Below are positions 7,064-14,407 of a DNA stretch of 15,853 bases, piece by piece. The DNA is from Fontibacter flavus (GTDB taxonomy: Bacteria; Bacteroidota; Bacteroidia; Cytophagales; Cyclobacteriaceae): assembly GCF_042432905.1 (NCBI RefSeq), contig NZ_JBHLWI010000047.1, positions 1-15,853 on the forward strand. Direction: 5' to 3'. How positions within the stretch are numbered: position 1 is the first letter of the stretch; every line of letters starts with the position of its first letter. The notes beneath the pieces are model-generated. The model saw only the letters and a list, made by a program, of their open reading frames with translations, did not search any database and had not been told where the DNA came from. The position numbers and the translations under genes are program-made.

Positions 7064-7825
7064 ATGCCCGATTCCAAAAATATAGAAAAAAGCCCGATCA
7101 AAGATATTGTTTTAGATAATTATGTCTTTGCTGCTGTTCTTCATTATTTCGGGATTAGTTTTTTTCAATATGAACAGGCATCCTTACAGGAAGTTTGTAA
7201 AAAATACAAAATCAATCCACAGCAACTGATCGAAGAACTTGAAACTTGGGCAAAAAGGGAAGAACCTTCCCCAAGGGATTTGTATTTCCACCCCATAGAG
7301 GTCTTGGTGGCTTATCTTAGAAAGAAACACTACTACTTTGTAAGGCAAGAACTTCCGTTTCTTTCTGATATGATAGCGGGAATACAAGTCGATGATTCTG
7401 ATTTTAGCAGTATTTTGGGGGATTTGAGGATCATGTTTCCTTTATTTGTAGAAGATTTTATTCACCATATTCATGAAGAGGAGATGCGGTTGTTTAAAAG
7501 AATTGAACTCTTGCATGAGATTGAGGAGGATGCTTTTGGACTTACGGATGCCCTTGAGATCTTGAAAAAGGAACCGATTTCTCAACTTGCAGAGGCACAT
7601 GAGGTTCATGACGATGAAATGCAGGGCATTAGGAAGCTGACAAAAGACTATTGTTTGTCAGCAAATGCACCTGTAGCAATGAAAGTGCTTTATTTTGAAC
7701 TTCAGAATTTTGAAAAAGAACTCGTTATTCATGCGCAGATTGAAGATCAATTATTGTTTCCCAAAGCAGTAGAACTGGAAAAGGAAGTGATCAGGAGAAT
7801 TAAGAAAAAAATCCTTAACAATTGA
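7064..7825 (+). CDS. RIC/YtfE-like di-iron hemerythrin-domain protein
   Basis: This 253-residue protein resembles the iron-sulfur cluster repair family (YtfE/ScdA/RIC), di-iron proteins that help restore Fe-S centres after nitric oxide or oxidative damage. The N-terminal 60 residues match the layout of the family's DUF542 domain (VLHYFGISFFQYEQASLQEV, then a helix pair). They lack the Cys pair normally found there; only Cys45 remains. The C-terminal hemerythrin-like helical bundle (about 75-245) supplies candidate iron ligands: His89, His134/135/137 with Glu138-140, His179/His182, and His223 with Glu227 in HAQIEDQLLFP. The stop codon overlaps the ruvX start by one base (TGATG), so it is the first gene of a tightly coupled operon with ruvX and def. 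An exact -7 element ends 6 nt before its ATG. Repair function is inferred from family; the missing Cys pair makes a variant role possible. Confidence 0.82.
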   Translation: MPDSKNIEKSPIKDIVLDNYVFAAVLHYFGISFFQYEQASLQEVCKKYKINPQQLIEELETWAKREEPSPRDLYFHPIEVLVAYLRKKHYYFVRQELPFLSDMIAGIQVDDSDFSSILGDLRIMFPLFVEDFIHHIHEEEMRLFKRIELLHEIEEDAFGLTDALEILKKEPISQLAEAHEVHDDEMQGIRKLTKDYCLSANAPVAMKVLYFELQNFEKELVIHAQIEDQLLFPKAVELEKEVIRRIKKKILNN

Positions 7826-8238
7826 TGGGTAGAATATTAGCAATTGATCTTGGAACCAAAAGGACGGGTATTGCCGTTACAGATTCGTTAAAGATGTTAG
7901 CGAATCCGTTGGAAACTGTTGAGACGGGCAAGCTCATTGATTTTCTACAATCCTATTTCCAAAAGGAAGACGTAGAAACCATCGTTTTGGGATATCCTAA
8001 AAAACTTGATGGTAGAGACAATGAAATGACGCCTAGGGTAATCAGTCTGAAAGACAGGTTGTCGAAGTTGTTTCCAGAAAAAAAAATCGTTTTGGTAGAT
8101 GAAAGATTTACATCCAAAATGGCCATGCAAACCATGATCAGCATGGGGAGCAAGAAAAAAGATAGAAAAGAAAAAACAGGAAATTTGGATAAGGTGAGTG
8201 CTGCCATTATCCTTCAATCTTACTTAGAACAAATATGA
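7825..8238 (+). CDS. ruvX: Putative pre-16S rRNA nuclease / Holliday junction resolvase-like RuvX (YqgF)
   Basis: This 137-residue RNase H-fold protein of the YqgF family is essential in many bacteria for trimming the 5' end of pre-16S rRNA and was earlier described as a Holliday junction resolvase homologue. Motif I is RILAIDLGTKRTGIAV, with the catalytic-type Asp8. The middle strand VLGYPKKLDG (about 54-63) replaces the usual GLP. Then come VDERFTS, with acidic residues around 92-93, and NLDKVSAAIILQSYL, with Asp122. Length is normal for the family. The ATG at 7825 shares its A with the stop codon of the hemerythrin-like gene, and the stop codon overlaps the def start by 4 nt (ATGA), so translational coupling along the operon is likely. 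Confidence 0.95.
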   Translation: MGRILAIDLGTKRTGIAVTDSLKMLANPLETVETGKLIDFLQSYFQKEDVETIVLGYPKKLDGRDNEMTPRVISLKDRLSKLFPEKKIVLVDERFTSKMAMQTMISMGSKKKDRKEKTGNLDKVSAAIILQSYLEQI

Positions 8239-8789
8239 TTTACCCGATAGTTGCCTACGGCAATCCTATATTAAAGAAAGAAGCCGAAGAAATCAGAGAA
8301 GGCGATAAGCTGGATGAACTAATTCAGGATATGTTCAGTACAATGGACCATGCCAATGGTGTAGGTCTTGCTGCTCCTCAGATCAACAAAGGCGTTAGAT
8401 TATTTGTCATCGACAGTACTTTGATGCTAGATGAAGGAGATGAGGAAAAAGGTATCAGAAGGGCATTTATCAATCCGATTATATTGGACGAATACGGAGA
8501 TAATTATGGTTTTGAAGAGGGTTGCTTGAGTATACCTGATGTACGTGCAGAAATCATCAGGCCTGAAAAACTGACCATAGAATACTTTGATGAAAACTGG
8601 AATCTTAAGGAGGAAGAGTTTTCAGGAATGACAGCAAGAGTGATCCAGCATGAATACGATCATTTGGAAGGAATACTTTTTGTGGATTACCTGAAAGGTC
8701 TCAAAAAAAGATTGGTACAAAGCAAATTGATTGATGTGAGTAAAGGAAAAGTACCTACAGATTACAGAATGATTTATCCACTAAGATAA
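8235..8789 (+). CDS. def: Peptide deformylase
   Basis: This 184-residue metalloenzyme removes the formyl group from the N-terminal methionine of nascent proteins. All three signature motifs are present: GVGLAAPQ (42-49), EGCLSIP (95-101) with metal-ligand Cys97, and QHEYDHLEG (138-146) with His139, His143 and catalytic Glu140. Its cytoplasmic Fe(II)-type centre is known for the family. The start ATG overlaps the ruvX stop by 4 nt, making it the third gene of the operon. A hairpin and T-run follow directly. Length and motifs are ordinary. Confidence 0.97.
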   Translation: MIYPIVAYGNPILKKEAEEIREGDKLDELIQDMFSTMDHANGVGLAAPQINKGVRLFVIDSTLMLDEGDEEKGIRRAFINPIILDEYGDNYGFEEGCLSIPDVRAEIIRPEKLTIEYFDENWNLKEEEFSGMTARVIQHEYDHLEGILFVDYLKGLKKRLVQSKLIDVSKGKVPTDYRMIYPLR

Positions 8790-8796
8790 AATTTTA

Positions 8797-8824
8797 GACC
8801 AACGGTGTACTGTTGGTCTTTTTT
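8797..8824 (+). terminator. Terminator after def, ending at the next start codon
   Basis: A 7-bp stem GACCAAC/GTTGGTC with an 8-nt loop is followed by six T residues. The T-run touches the ATG at 8825 of the amidase gene. It closes the hemerythrin-ruvX-def operon, and read-through would feed the amidase gene. Confidence 0.8.
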
Positions 8825-9640
8825 ATGACTGATCTAATGACCGCAGAAAAGACTGAATTATTACGCATTGCCTTAGTTCAAACTAATTTGTATTGGAAGG
8901 ATAAAACCGCCAATATGGCCATTTTGGAAGAGAAAATCATGGGTTTTGAAAAGGAGGTTGATTTGATTGTTTTGCCGGAGATGTTTTCCACTGGCTTTAC
9001 CATGGATGCTGAAGAAGTGAGTGAGCCTATGAATTTATACACCTGTAAGTGGATGAAGCTAATCGCAAAGCAAAAAAAAGCAATTTTGACCGGTAGTGCC
9101 ATCATTAAGGAAGATGGTAAATACTTCAATCGATTGTTATGGGTTGAACCAAACAGTGAAATCAGTTGGTACGATAAAAGACACCTTTTTAGAATGGCTG
9201 ATGAGGACTCGCATTTTTCGATGGGAAAGGAAAGAAAGGTTTTTGAATGTAAGGGGTGGAGGGTTTTGCCACAAGTTTGTTACGACCTGAGATTTCCTGT
9301 TTGGAGTAGAAATAGGACCCAAGGAGGTGAGATGGAATATGATCTGCAGCTGTATGTGGCCAGCTGGCCAACTCCAAGAGTAAATGCCTGGGATATTTTG
9401 CTAAAAGCTAGAGCAGTTGAAAATCTTTGTTATTCTATTGGTGTAAATAGGATTGGGCAGGATGGGAATGCAGTACCTTACTCAGGACATTCAGGTGCTT
9501 ATGATTTTAAAGGAGAGCAGTTGGTGTTTTCTGCCAACAAAGAGGAGATACTTTTTGTTGATCTTGATTATAAGGCTCTTGAAGATTACAGAAAAAAGTT
9601 CCCGGCATGGAGAGATGCTGATGGATTTTCGCTGGAGTAA
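8825..9640 (+). CDS. Nitrilase-superfamily omega-amidase (YafV-like)
   Basis: This 271-residue carbon-nitrogen hydrolase most resembles YafV/Nit2 omega-amidases, which hydrolyse 2-oxoglutaramate or 2-oxosuccinamate left by glutamine- and asparagine-dependent transamination (metabolite repair, methionine salvage). The catalytic Glu-Lys-Cys triad is visible. Glu52 lies in LPEMFSTGFT, Lys118 in WYDKRHLF and Cys152 in QVCYDLRFPVW. The MFxTGF context and the later RAVENLCYSIGVNRIG and SGHSGAYDFKG stretches fit the YafV group better than beta-ureidopropionases. Two ATGs are possible, at 8825 or 8837. The first touches the T-run of the upstream terminator, so the second (four residues shorter) may be the true start. 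No separate promoter fits between def and this gene. Confidence 0.88.
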   Translation: MTDLMTAEKTELLRIALVQTNLYWKDKTANMAILEEKIMGFEKEVDLIVLPEMFSTGFTMDAEEVSEPMNLYTCKWMKLIAKQKKAILTGSAIIKEDGKYFNRLLWVEPNSEISWYDKRHLFRMADEDSHFSMGKERKVFECKGWRVLPQVCYDLRFPVWSRNRTQGGEMEYDLQLYVASWPTPRVNAWDILLKARAVENLCYSIGVNRIGQDGNAVPYSGHSGAYDFKGEQLVFSANKEEILFVDLDYKALEDYRKKFPAWRDADGFSLE

Positions 9641-9702
9641 TGCATAGGTTCGAGGATTTTGTATGGTTTAAAAACCCCATTATCCACTTACTTTATTGAA
9701 CC

Positions 9703-9731
9703 TTTGAAACTGGGATATTTTCCTTAATTTA
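9703..9731 (+). promoter_or_regulatory. Candidate promoter for isocitrate dehydrogenase
   Basis: TTG (9703-9705), an 18-nt spacer, then TAATTTAG (9724-9731), one base off the TAnnTTTG -7 consensus. It would give a leader of about 110 nt before the ATG at 9846, including the terminator-like hairpin at 9775-9809. Confidence 0.5.
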
Positions 9732-9774
9732 GCCCGCAATTTTGAAAACCGAATTGCTTCAAAAAATATAACCT

Positions 9775-9809
9775 GTCCAGTACTTCTGTTTTAATAGGCT
9801 GGGCTTTTT
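9775..9809 (+). terminator. Terminator-like hairpin before icd
   Basis: GTCCAG (9775-9780) can pair with CTGGGC (9799-9804) around an 18-nt loop, with five T residues directly after. It could end transcription from the amidase gene. If the promoter at 9703-9731 is real, it instead lies in the icd leader. The stem is short and includes a G-T pair, so this is uncertain. Confidence 0.4.
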
Positions 9810-9845
9810 ATTAAATATTAAGTTAAACATTCAGAATAATTTGAA

Positions 9846-12077
9846 ATGACCACTAAAACAGCAAAGATTCTATACACGCTGACAGACGAGGCACCTGCTT
9901 TGGCAACCTATTCTTTACTTCCTATTGTCAAGGCATTTACGGATTCTGCAGGAATAGTAGTTGAAACAAGAGACATTTCACTTGCAGGCAGGATTATCTC
10001 CCAGTTTCCTGAGTACTTAAATCCTGAGCAAAGGATAAACGATGATTTGGCAGAATTAGGTGAAATTGCCAAAACACCAGAAGCAAATATTGTAAAGCTT
10101 CCTAATATTTCAGCTTCAATGCCACAGTTGAAGGCAGCGATCAAGGAACTCCAAGCTAAAGGCTACGCACTTCCCGATTATCCGGATGAGCCAAAGACTG
10201 ATGAGGAAAAATCCATCAAGGCGAAATATGATAAAGTTAAAGGTAGTGCTGTTAACCCTGTATTAAGAGAAGGGAACTCAGATAGAAGGGCTCCTTTGGC
10301 GGTTAAGGAATATGCAAAAACTAACCCTCATAGTATGGGGAAGTGGTCTGCTGATTCCAAGACACATGTTTCCAGTATGAGGAAAGGAGATTTTTATGGT
10401 AGTGAAAAATCACTGACCATAGAAAAACCGGAAAATATCCGGATTGAATTGGTGACAGCTGAAGGAAAAGTGAAAGTGTTGAAGGAAAAATTGGCTCTGT
10501 TGGAGGGAGAGGTGATAGATGCAGCGGTATTAAGTGTAGCTGAATTGAAGAAATTTCTTCAAGAACAAAAAGAAGATGCAAAAAGAGCAGGTGTTCTTTT
10601 TTCACTTCATATGAAGGCAACGATGATGAAGGTCTCTGACCCTATCATTTTTGGCCATGCAGTAAAGGTGTTCTTTGCTCCTGTTTTTGATAAGTATGAA
10701 GAATTATTTAAAAAATTGGGAGTTGATGTGAATAATGGCTTTGGTGACCTGATCTCCAAAATCAATTTACTTCCGGAAACTGAAAGAAAACAGATTGAGA
10801 AGGACATTGAGGTATGTTTAGCAGATGCTCCTGACTTGGCAATGGTCAATTCAGATAAGGGTATAACCAACCTTCATGTACCAAGTGATGTAATTATTGA
10901 TGCGTCAATGCCTGCTATGATTAGGACATCTGGTCAGATGTGGAATAAATTTGGGAAGCCACAAGACACGAAAGCAGTTATTCCTGACCGTGCCTATGCA
11001 GGTGTTTATCAGGAAACCATTGATTTTTGTAAGGAAAATGGCGCTTTTGATCCATCTACCATGGGTTCCGTTCCAAATGTAGGTCTGATGGCCCAAAAAG
11101 CGGAAGAGTATGGTTCTCATGATAAGACGTTTGAAATTGAAGTAGATGGAGAAGTAAAAGTGGTGTCGGAGTCTGGAGAAACATTGATCCAACATGAGGT
11201 TCAAAAAGGCGATATTTGGAGAATGTGCCAGACCAAGGATGCACCTGTTCAGGATTGGGTAAAATTGGCTGTTAATAGGGCAAAGGCTACCGGCGTTCCT
11301 GCTGTGTTTTGGCTGGATAAAAACCGTTCCCATGATGCTGAGTTGATCAAGAAGGTTGAAAAATACCTACCAAATCACGACACTGCTGGATTAGAAATCC
11401 ATATCATGTCTCCTGTGGAAGCTACCAGATTCTCTCTTCAAAGAATCAAAGAAGGGAAGGATACTATTTCTGTAACAGGTAATGTGCTTAGGGATTATTT
11501 GACAGACTTGTTCCCGATTCTTGAATTAGGAACCAGTGCCAAAATGCTTTCTATAGTACCTTTGATGAATGGTGGAGGTTTGTTTGAAACAGGAGCTGGC
11601 GGATCTGCGCCTAAACATGTAGAGCAGTTGGTGGAAGAAAACCATTTGAGATGGGATTCTTTAGGTGAGTTTCTTGCACTTTCAGTTTCTTTAGAGCATT
11701 TAGGTGATACCTTCTCCAATGATAGAGCTAAAGTTTTGGCAGAGACTTTGGATAAGGCCACCGGTAAGTTTTTGCAGGAAGACAAATCACCTTCCAGAAA
11801 AGTAATGGAATTGGATAATAGAGGGAGCCATTTTTATCTCGCAATGTACTGGGCGGAAGCTTTGGCAGCTCAGGATAAGGATGAGGCTTTAAAAAAGGCG
11901 TTTGCTCCAATTGCCAAAGAACTACTGGAAAATGAAACAAAGATTGTCTCGGAACTGAACGGTTCGCAAGGAGTCAAGGTTGATATTGGAGGCTATTACA
12001 AACCTGATACGGGAAAGGCCTCACAGGTAATGAGACCGAGTAAAACCTTTAATGCCATCTTAGCAAAACTTAATTAA
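9846..12077 (+). CDS. icd: Isocitrate dehydrogenase, monomeric NADP-dependent type
   Basis: This 743-residue enzyme oxidatively decarboxylates isocitrate to 2-oxoglutarate in the TCA cycle, producing NADPH. Length and sequence identify the monomeric class (about 740 residues), not the dimeric 45-kDa class. Typical landmarks are TLTDEAPALATYSLLP near the N-terminus and NSDRR at 144-148 followed by APLAVKEYAKTNPHSMGKWS, the isocitrate-binding segment. Others are YGSEKS, the LHVPSDVIIDASMPAMIR stretch, the GSVPNVGLMAQKAEEYGSHD stretch, and the C-terminal NRGSHFYLAMYWAEALA region. The ATG at 9846 fits the family N-terminus. It appears monocistronic, with a promoter candidate about 115 nt upstream and a strong terminator just after. 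Nothing is unusual in the coding sequence. Confidence 0.97.
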   Translation: MTTKTAKILYTLTDEAPALATYSLLPIVKAFTDSAGIVVETRDISLAGRIISQFPEYLNPEQRINDDLAELGEIAKTPEANIVKLPNISASMPQLKAAIKELQAKGYALPDYPDEPKTDEEKSIKAKYDKVKGSAVNPVLREGNSDRRAPLAVKEYAKTNPHSMGKWSADSKTHVSSMRKGDFYGSEKSLTIEKPENIRIELVTAEGKVKVLKEKLALLEGEVIDAAVLSVAELKKFLQEQKEDAKRAGVLFSLHMKATMMKVSDPIIFGHAVKVFFAPVFDKYEELFKKLGVDVNNGFGDLISKINLLPETERKQIEKDIEVCLADAPDLAMVNSDKGITNLHVPSDVIIDASMPAMIRTSGQMWNKFGKPQDTKAVIPDRAYAGVYQETIDFCKENGAFDPSTMGSVPNVGLMAQKAEEYGSHDKTFEIEVDGEVKVVSESGETLIQHEVQKGDIWRMCQTKDAPVQDWVKLAVNRAKATGVPAVFWLDKNRSHDAELIKKVEKYLPNHDTAGLEIHIMSPVEATRFSLQRIKEGKDTISVTGNVLRDYLTDLFPILELGTSAKMLSIVPLMNGGGLFETGAGGSAPKHVEQLVEENHLRWDSLGEFLALSVSLEHLGDTFSNDRAKVLAETLDKATGKFLQEDKSPSRKVMELDNRGSHFYLAMYWAEALAAQDKDEALKKAFAPIAKELLENETKIVSELNGSQGVKVDIGGYYKPDTGKASQVMRPSKTFNAILAKLN

Positions 12078-12088
12078 CAATACATCAA

Positions 12089-12113
12089 AAAAGCGGCTTT
12101 AGCCGCTTTTTTT
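12089..12113 (+). terminator. Terminator of icd
   Basis: A perfect stem of nine pairs (AAAAGCGGC/GCCGCTTTT) with loop TTTA is followed by further T residues. It lies 12 nt after the icd stop codon. Confidence 0.9.
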
Positions 12114-12255
12114 GTCTTGAAGTCTCCTGTTTCAATAAAAAGTTGAAAAAAATTATTGGCCTGATTATCAATATTTTGTTTTTAGTCTTATAATTCCGCA
12201 ATCGATTGTATTTGTTTTTTCTATTAAATACTTCATTTTCAATCCTTTAATTATT

Positions 12256-12285
12256 TTGGGGAGCAAGATAAAATTGGTAATTTTA
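12256..12285 (+). promoter_or_regulatory. Promoter candidate for gapA in the 305-nt icd-gapA gap
   Basis: TTG (12256-12258), a 19-nt spacer, then TAATTTTA (12278-12285), one base from TAnnTTTG. It gives a leader of about 90 nt before the gapA ATG. Apart from this and the icd terminator, the A/T-rich gap (12078-12382) shows no gene or RNA that I recognise. Confidence 0.6.
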
Positions 12286-12382
12286 GGACATCAAAATATC
12301 CACGAATTCAATTTGCGGGTTTTTAAACAATCTAGATTTCTTTTTACAGTATATAACCAATACAACAATAAATAACACAACT

Positions 12383-13390
12383 ATGAGCAAAATTAAAGTA
12401 GGAATCAACGGATTCGGAAGAATCGGAAGGCTGGTATTTAGGGCGGCACAATCCAGATCAGACGTTCAGGTAGTTGCGATCAACGACTTGATAGAAGTGG
12501 ATTATATCGCCTACATGCTGAAGTATGATTCCACTCATGGCCGTTTTGATGGCACAGTTGAGGTCAAAGATGGCAAATTAGTGGTGAACGGGAACGAGAT
12601 CCGTGTCACTGCAGAAAAGAGTCCTTCAAGCCTTAAATGGGGTGAAGTAGGTGCTGATTATGTAGTTGAATCAACAGGGATTTTCTTGACAAAAGAAACT
12701 GCTCAAGGACATATTGACGCCGGTGCAAAAAAAGTAATCATGTCAGCACCATCTAAAGATGATACGCCAATGTTTGTAATGGGCGTTAATGAAGATAAGT
12801 ATACCGCAGACATGAATTTTGTATCCAATGCCTCCTGTACTACAAACTGTTTGGCGCCTATTGCCAAAGTGTTGAATGACAACTGGGGTATTGAAGAAGG
12901 TCTTATGACTACAGTACATGCGACTACAGCTACTCAGAAAACTGTAGACGGACCTTCAGCAAAAGATTGGAGAGGTGGTCGTGGAGCTGCCCAGAACATC
13001 ATTCCTTCTTCTACAGGTGCTGCTAAAGCAGTAGGTAAAGTTATCCCTGAATTGAACGGGAAATTGACCGGAATGGCCTTCAGAGTGCCAACTCCGAACG
13101 TTTCTGTGGTAGATTTGACCGTAAGATTGAAAAAACCTGCAACCTATAAAGAAATTTGTGCAAAAATGAAGGAAGCCTCAGAAACCAACCTGAAAGGTAT
13201 TTTGGGGTATACTGAAGACGCTGTGGTTTCTACTGATTTCAATGGAGATCCAAGAACTTCCATTTTTGATGCTGAAGCAGGTATTCAATTAAGCGATACT
13301 TTCGTGAAAGTTGTTTCTTGGTATGACAATGAGTGGGGGTATTCTAACAAAGTAGTTGACCTATTGACCTATATCGCCAATAAATCCTGA
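12383..13390 (+). CDS. gapA: Glyceraldehyde-3-phosphate dehydrogenase, class I
   Basis: This 335-residue enzyme converts glyceraldehyde-3-phosphate, phosphate and NAD+ to 1,3-bisphosphoglycerate in glycolysis. The Rossmann motif INGFGRIGRLVFR lies at about 8-20, and Asp35 in AINDL fits NAD preference. The catalytic site is SNASCTTNCLAP with Cys152, and His179 in TTVHATT activates it. The phosphate-binding segment (RGGRGAAQNIIPSSTGAAKA) and the C-terminal WYDNEWGYSNKVVDL are canonical. The ATG at 12383 has no Shine-Dalgarno sequence and an A-rich leader, as is common for highly expressed Bacteroidota genes. It is a single gene with its own promoter and a strong terminator. Confidence 0.98.
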   Translation: MSKIKVGINGFGRIGRLVFRAAQSRSDVQVVAINDLIEVDYIAYMLKYDSTHGRFDGTVEVKDGKLVVNGNEIRVTAEKSPSSLKWGEVGADYVVESTGIFLTKETAQGHIDAGAKKVIMSAPSKDDTPMFVMGVNEDKYTADMNFVSNASCTTNCLAPIAKVLNDNWGIEEGLMTTVHATTATQKTVDGPSAKDWRGGRGAAQNIIPSSTGAAKAVGKVIPELNGKLTGMAFRVPTPNVSVVDLTVRLKKPATYKEICAKMKEASETNLKGILGYTEDAVVSTDFNGDPRTSIFDAEAGIQLSDTFVKVVSWYDNEWGYSNKVVDLLTYIANKS

Positions 13391-13416
13391 TCTATAAAGA
13401 TTTGGAATTTAATTTT

Positions 13417-13443
13417 AAAAGGGAGCTTTGGGCTCCCTTTTTT
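13417..13443 (+). terminator. Terminator of gapA
   Basis: A 10-bp stem (AAAAGGGAGC/GCTCCCTTTT) has a 5-nt loop and a continuing T-run, 27 nt after the gapA stop codon. Confidence 0.9.
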
Positions 13444-13663
13444 GTTTTGTGCCTTTTTTTGGAATTACAGCAATTATTTTGTATCATGAGATTCTAAAAT
13501 AAAATCTTCCGCAATATTGTCATTGAAGAGTTATTCTGCCATAATATTTCACCTGCTGACATTTTCATGGCGAATACTCATACCAGACATTGGTTCCCAG
13601 CCTTTATTCTGTTAACATATATTGTGATATTGCGGATACATATCTTCAAATTGATTGATTTAC

Positions 13664-14338
13664 ATGCATTTCTTATTGCTTTGGATTTTCTTTTCTGTTA
13701 ATCCCTTTCTTTTGCTTACCATTAATGAGTACGAATTATTCCCTCTCCAAAATGAACCTTCTCAGGAATTTATTGAATTCCAGAATAAAAAAATACCAAT
13801 TGAGCTTGAAGGTCCTGTAAAAGAAGCCCTATCGTTTTTTCCCGATTTGGAAAAGGTAGAAATCACATTTGAATTCAAAGAAACAATTTCAGGTTCTGTG
13901 ATGCAAGCACAGCCCAAAGTACTTTCCCTATTGGTGGATGCAAAAGAGAAAAGGAAATACAAAATTAAAATTACCAGGGAGCTGGATTTTGGTACCGAGA
14001 TTGTCCCGATTGAAGATATTCCAAGAGATGCTTTAGTGGGATGGATTGGACATGAACTGGGCCATATAATGGATTATATTACCCGTTCTTCTACGAATAT
14101 GATGAGGTTTGGTGTGAAGTATCTTTTGATGAAGCAGAAGGTCATAGAAGCGGAGTTGACAGCAGATAGCTATGCTATTGGTTGCGGAATGGGGCATCAG
14201 ATCCTAGCCACCAAAAACTACATACTCAATAACGAGGGTTTCGAAGATGACTATAAAGAGAAAATCAAAAACCTGTATATGTCACCAGAACAGATTTTAA
14301 GCTTACAGGAAGTTTTTGAAAATGGAGAACTTCGTTGA
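13664..14338 (+). CDS. Exported HELGH-containing putative metallopeptidase, family not recognised
   Basis: This 224-residue protein opens with a strongly hydrophobic N-terminus (HFLLLWIFFSVNPFLLLTI), either a signal peptide or a membrane anchor. The ATG at 13664 begins it cleanly. A mixed alpha/beta region follows, then HELGH (130-134) in WIGHELGHIMDYI, the zinc-binding signature of metallopeptidases. About 28 residues further, IEAELTADSYAIGCGMG (161-177) supplies Glu162, Glu164 and Asp168 as candidate third ligands. That order (HExxH, short helix, E..AD helix) recalls the M48 and ImmA/IrrE-type gluzincins, but the rest does not match a family I can name. No partner gene adjoins it. The 273-nt gap upstream (13391-13663) holds the gapA terminator and no convincing promoter. 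Peptidase activity is inferred from the motif only. Confidence 0.75.
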   Translation: MHFLLLWIFFSVNPFLLLTINEYELFPLQNEPSQEFIEFQNKKIPIELEGPVKEALSFFPDLEKVEITFEFKETISGSVMQAQPKVLSLLVDAKEKRKYKIKITRELDFGTEIVPIEDIPRDALVGWIGHELGHIMDYITRSSTNMMRFGVKYLLMKQKVIEAELTADSYAIGCGMGHQILATKNYILNNEGFEDDYKEKIKNLYMSPEQILSLQEVFENGELR

Positions 14339-14351
14339 AATGGGATTTAAT

Positions 14352-14390
14352 GAAAAAGCTGTGACATGGAATCCATGACGCAGCTTTTTC
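14352..14390. terminator. Bidirectional terminator between convergent genes
   Basis: A 10-bp outer stem GAAAAAGCTG/CAGCTTTTTC encloses a second 6-bp stem CATGGA/TCCATG, with only a minor mismatch between them. The outer arms carry A and T runs that act as T-tracts on either strand. It lies 13 nt after the metallopeptidase stop and 17 nt from the convergent TPR gene's stop. Confidence 0.8.
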
Positions 14391-14407
14391 TCAATAATAT
14401 ATACTTT

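Noticed and set aside
13567..13701. 44-codon hydrophobic open frame starting MANTHTRHWFPAF, overlapping the HELGH gene start in another frame
   Set aside because: There is no promoter, ribosome site or recognisable similarity, and short hydrophobic frames are common in A/T-rich DNA.
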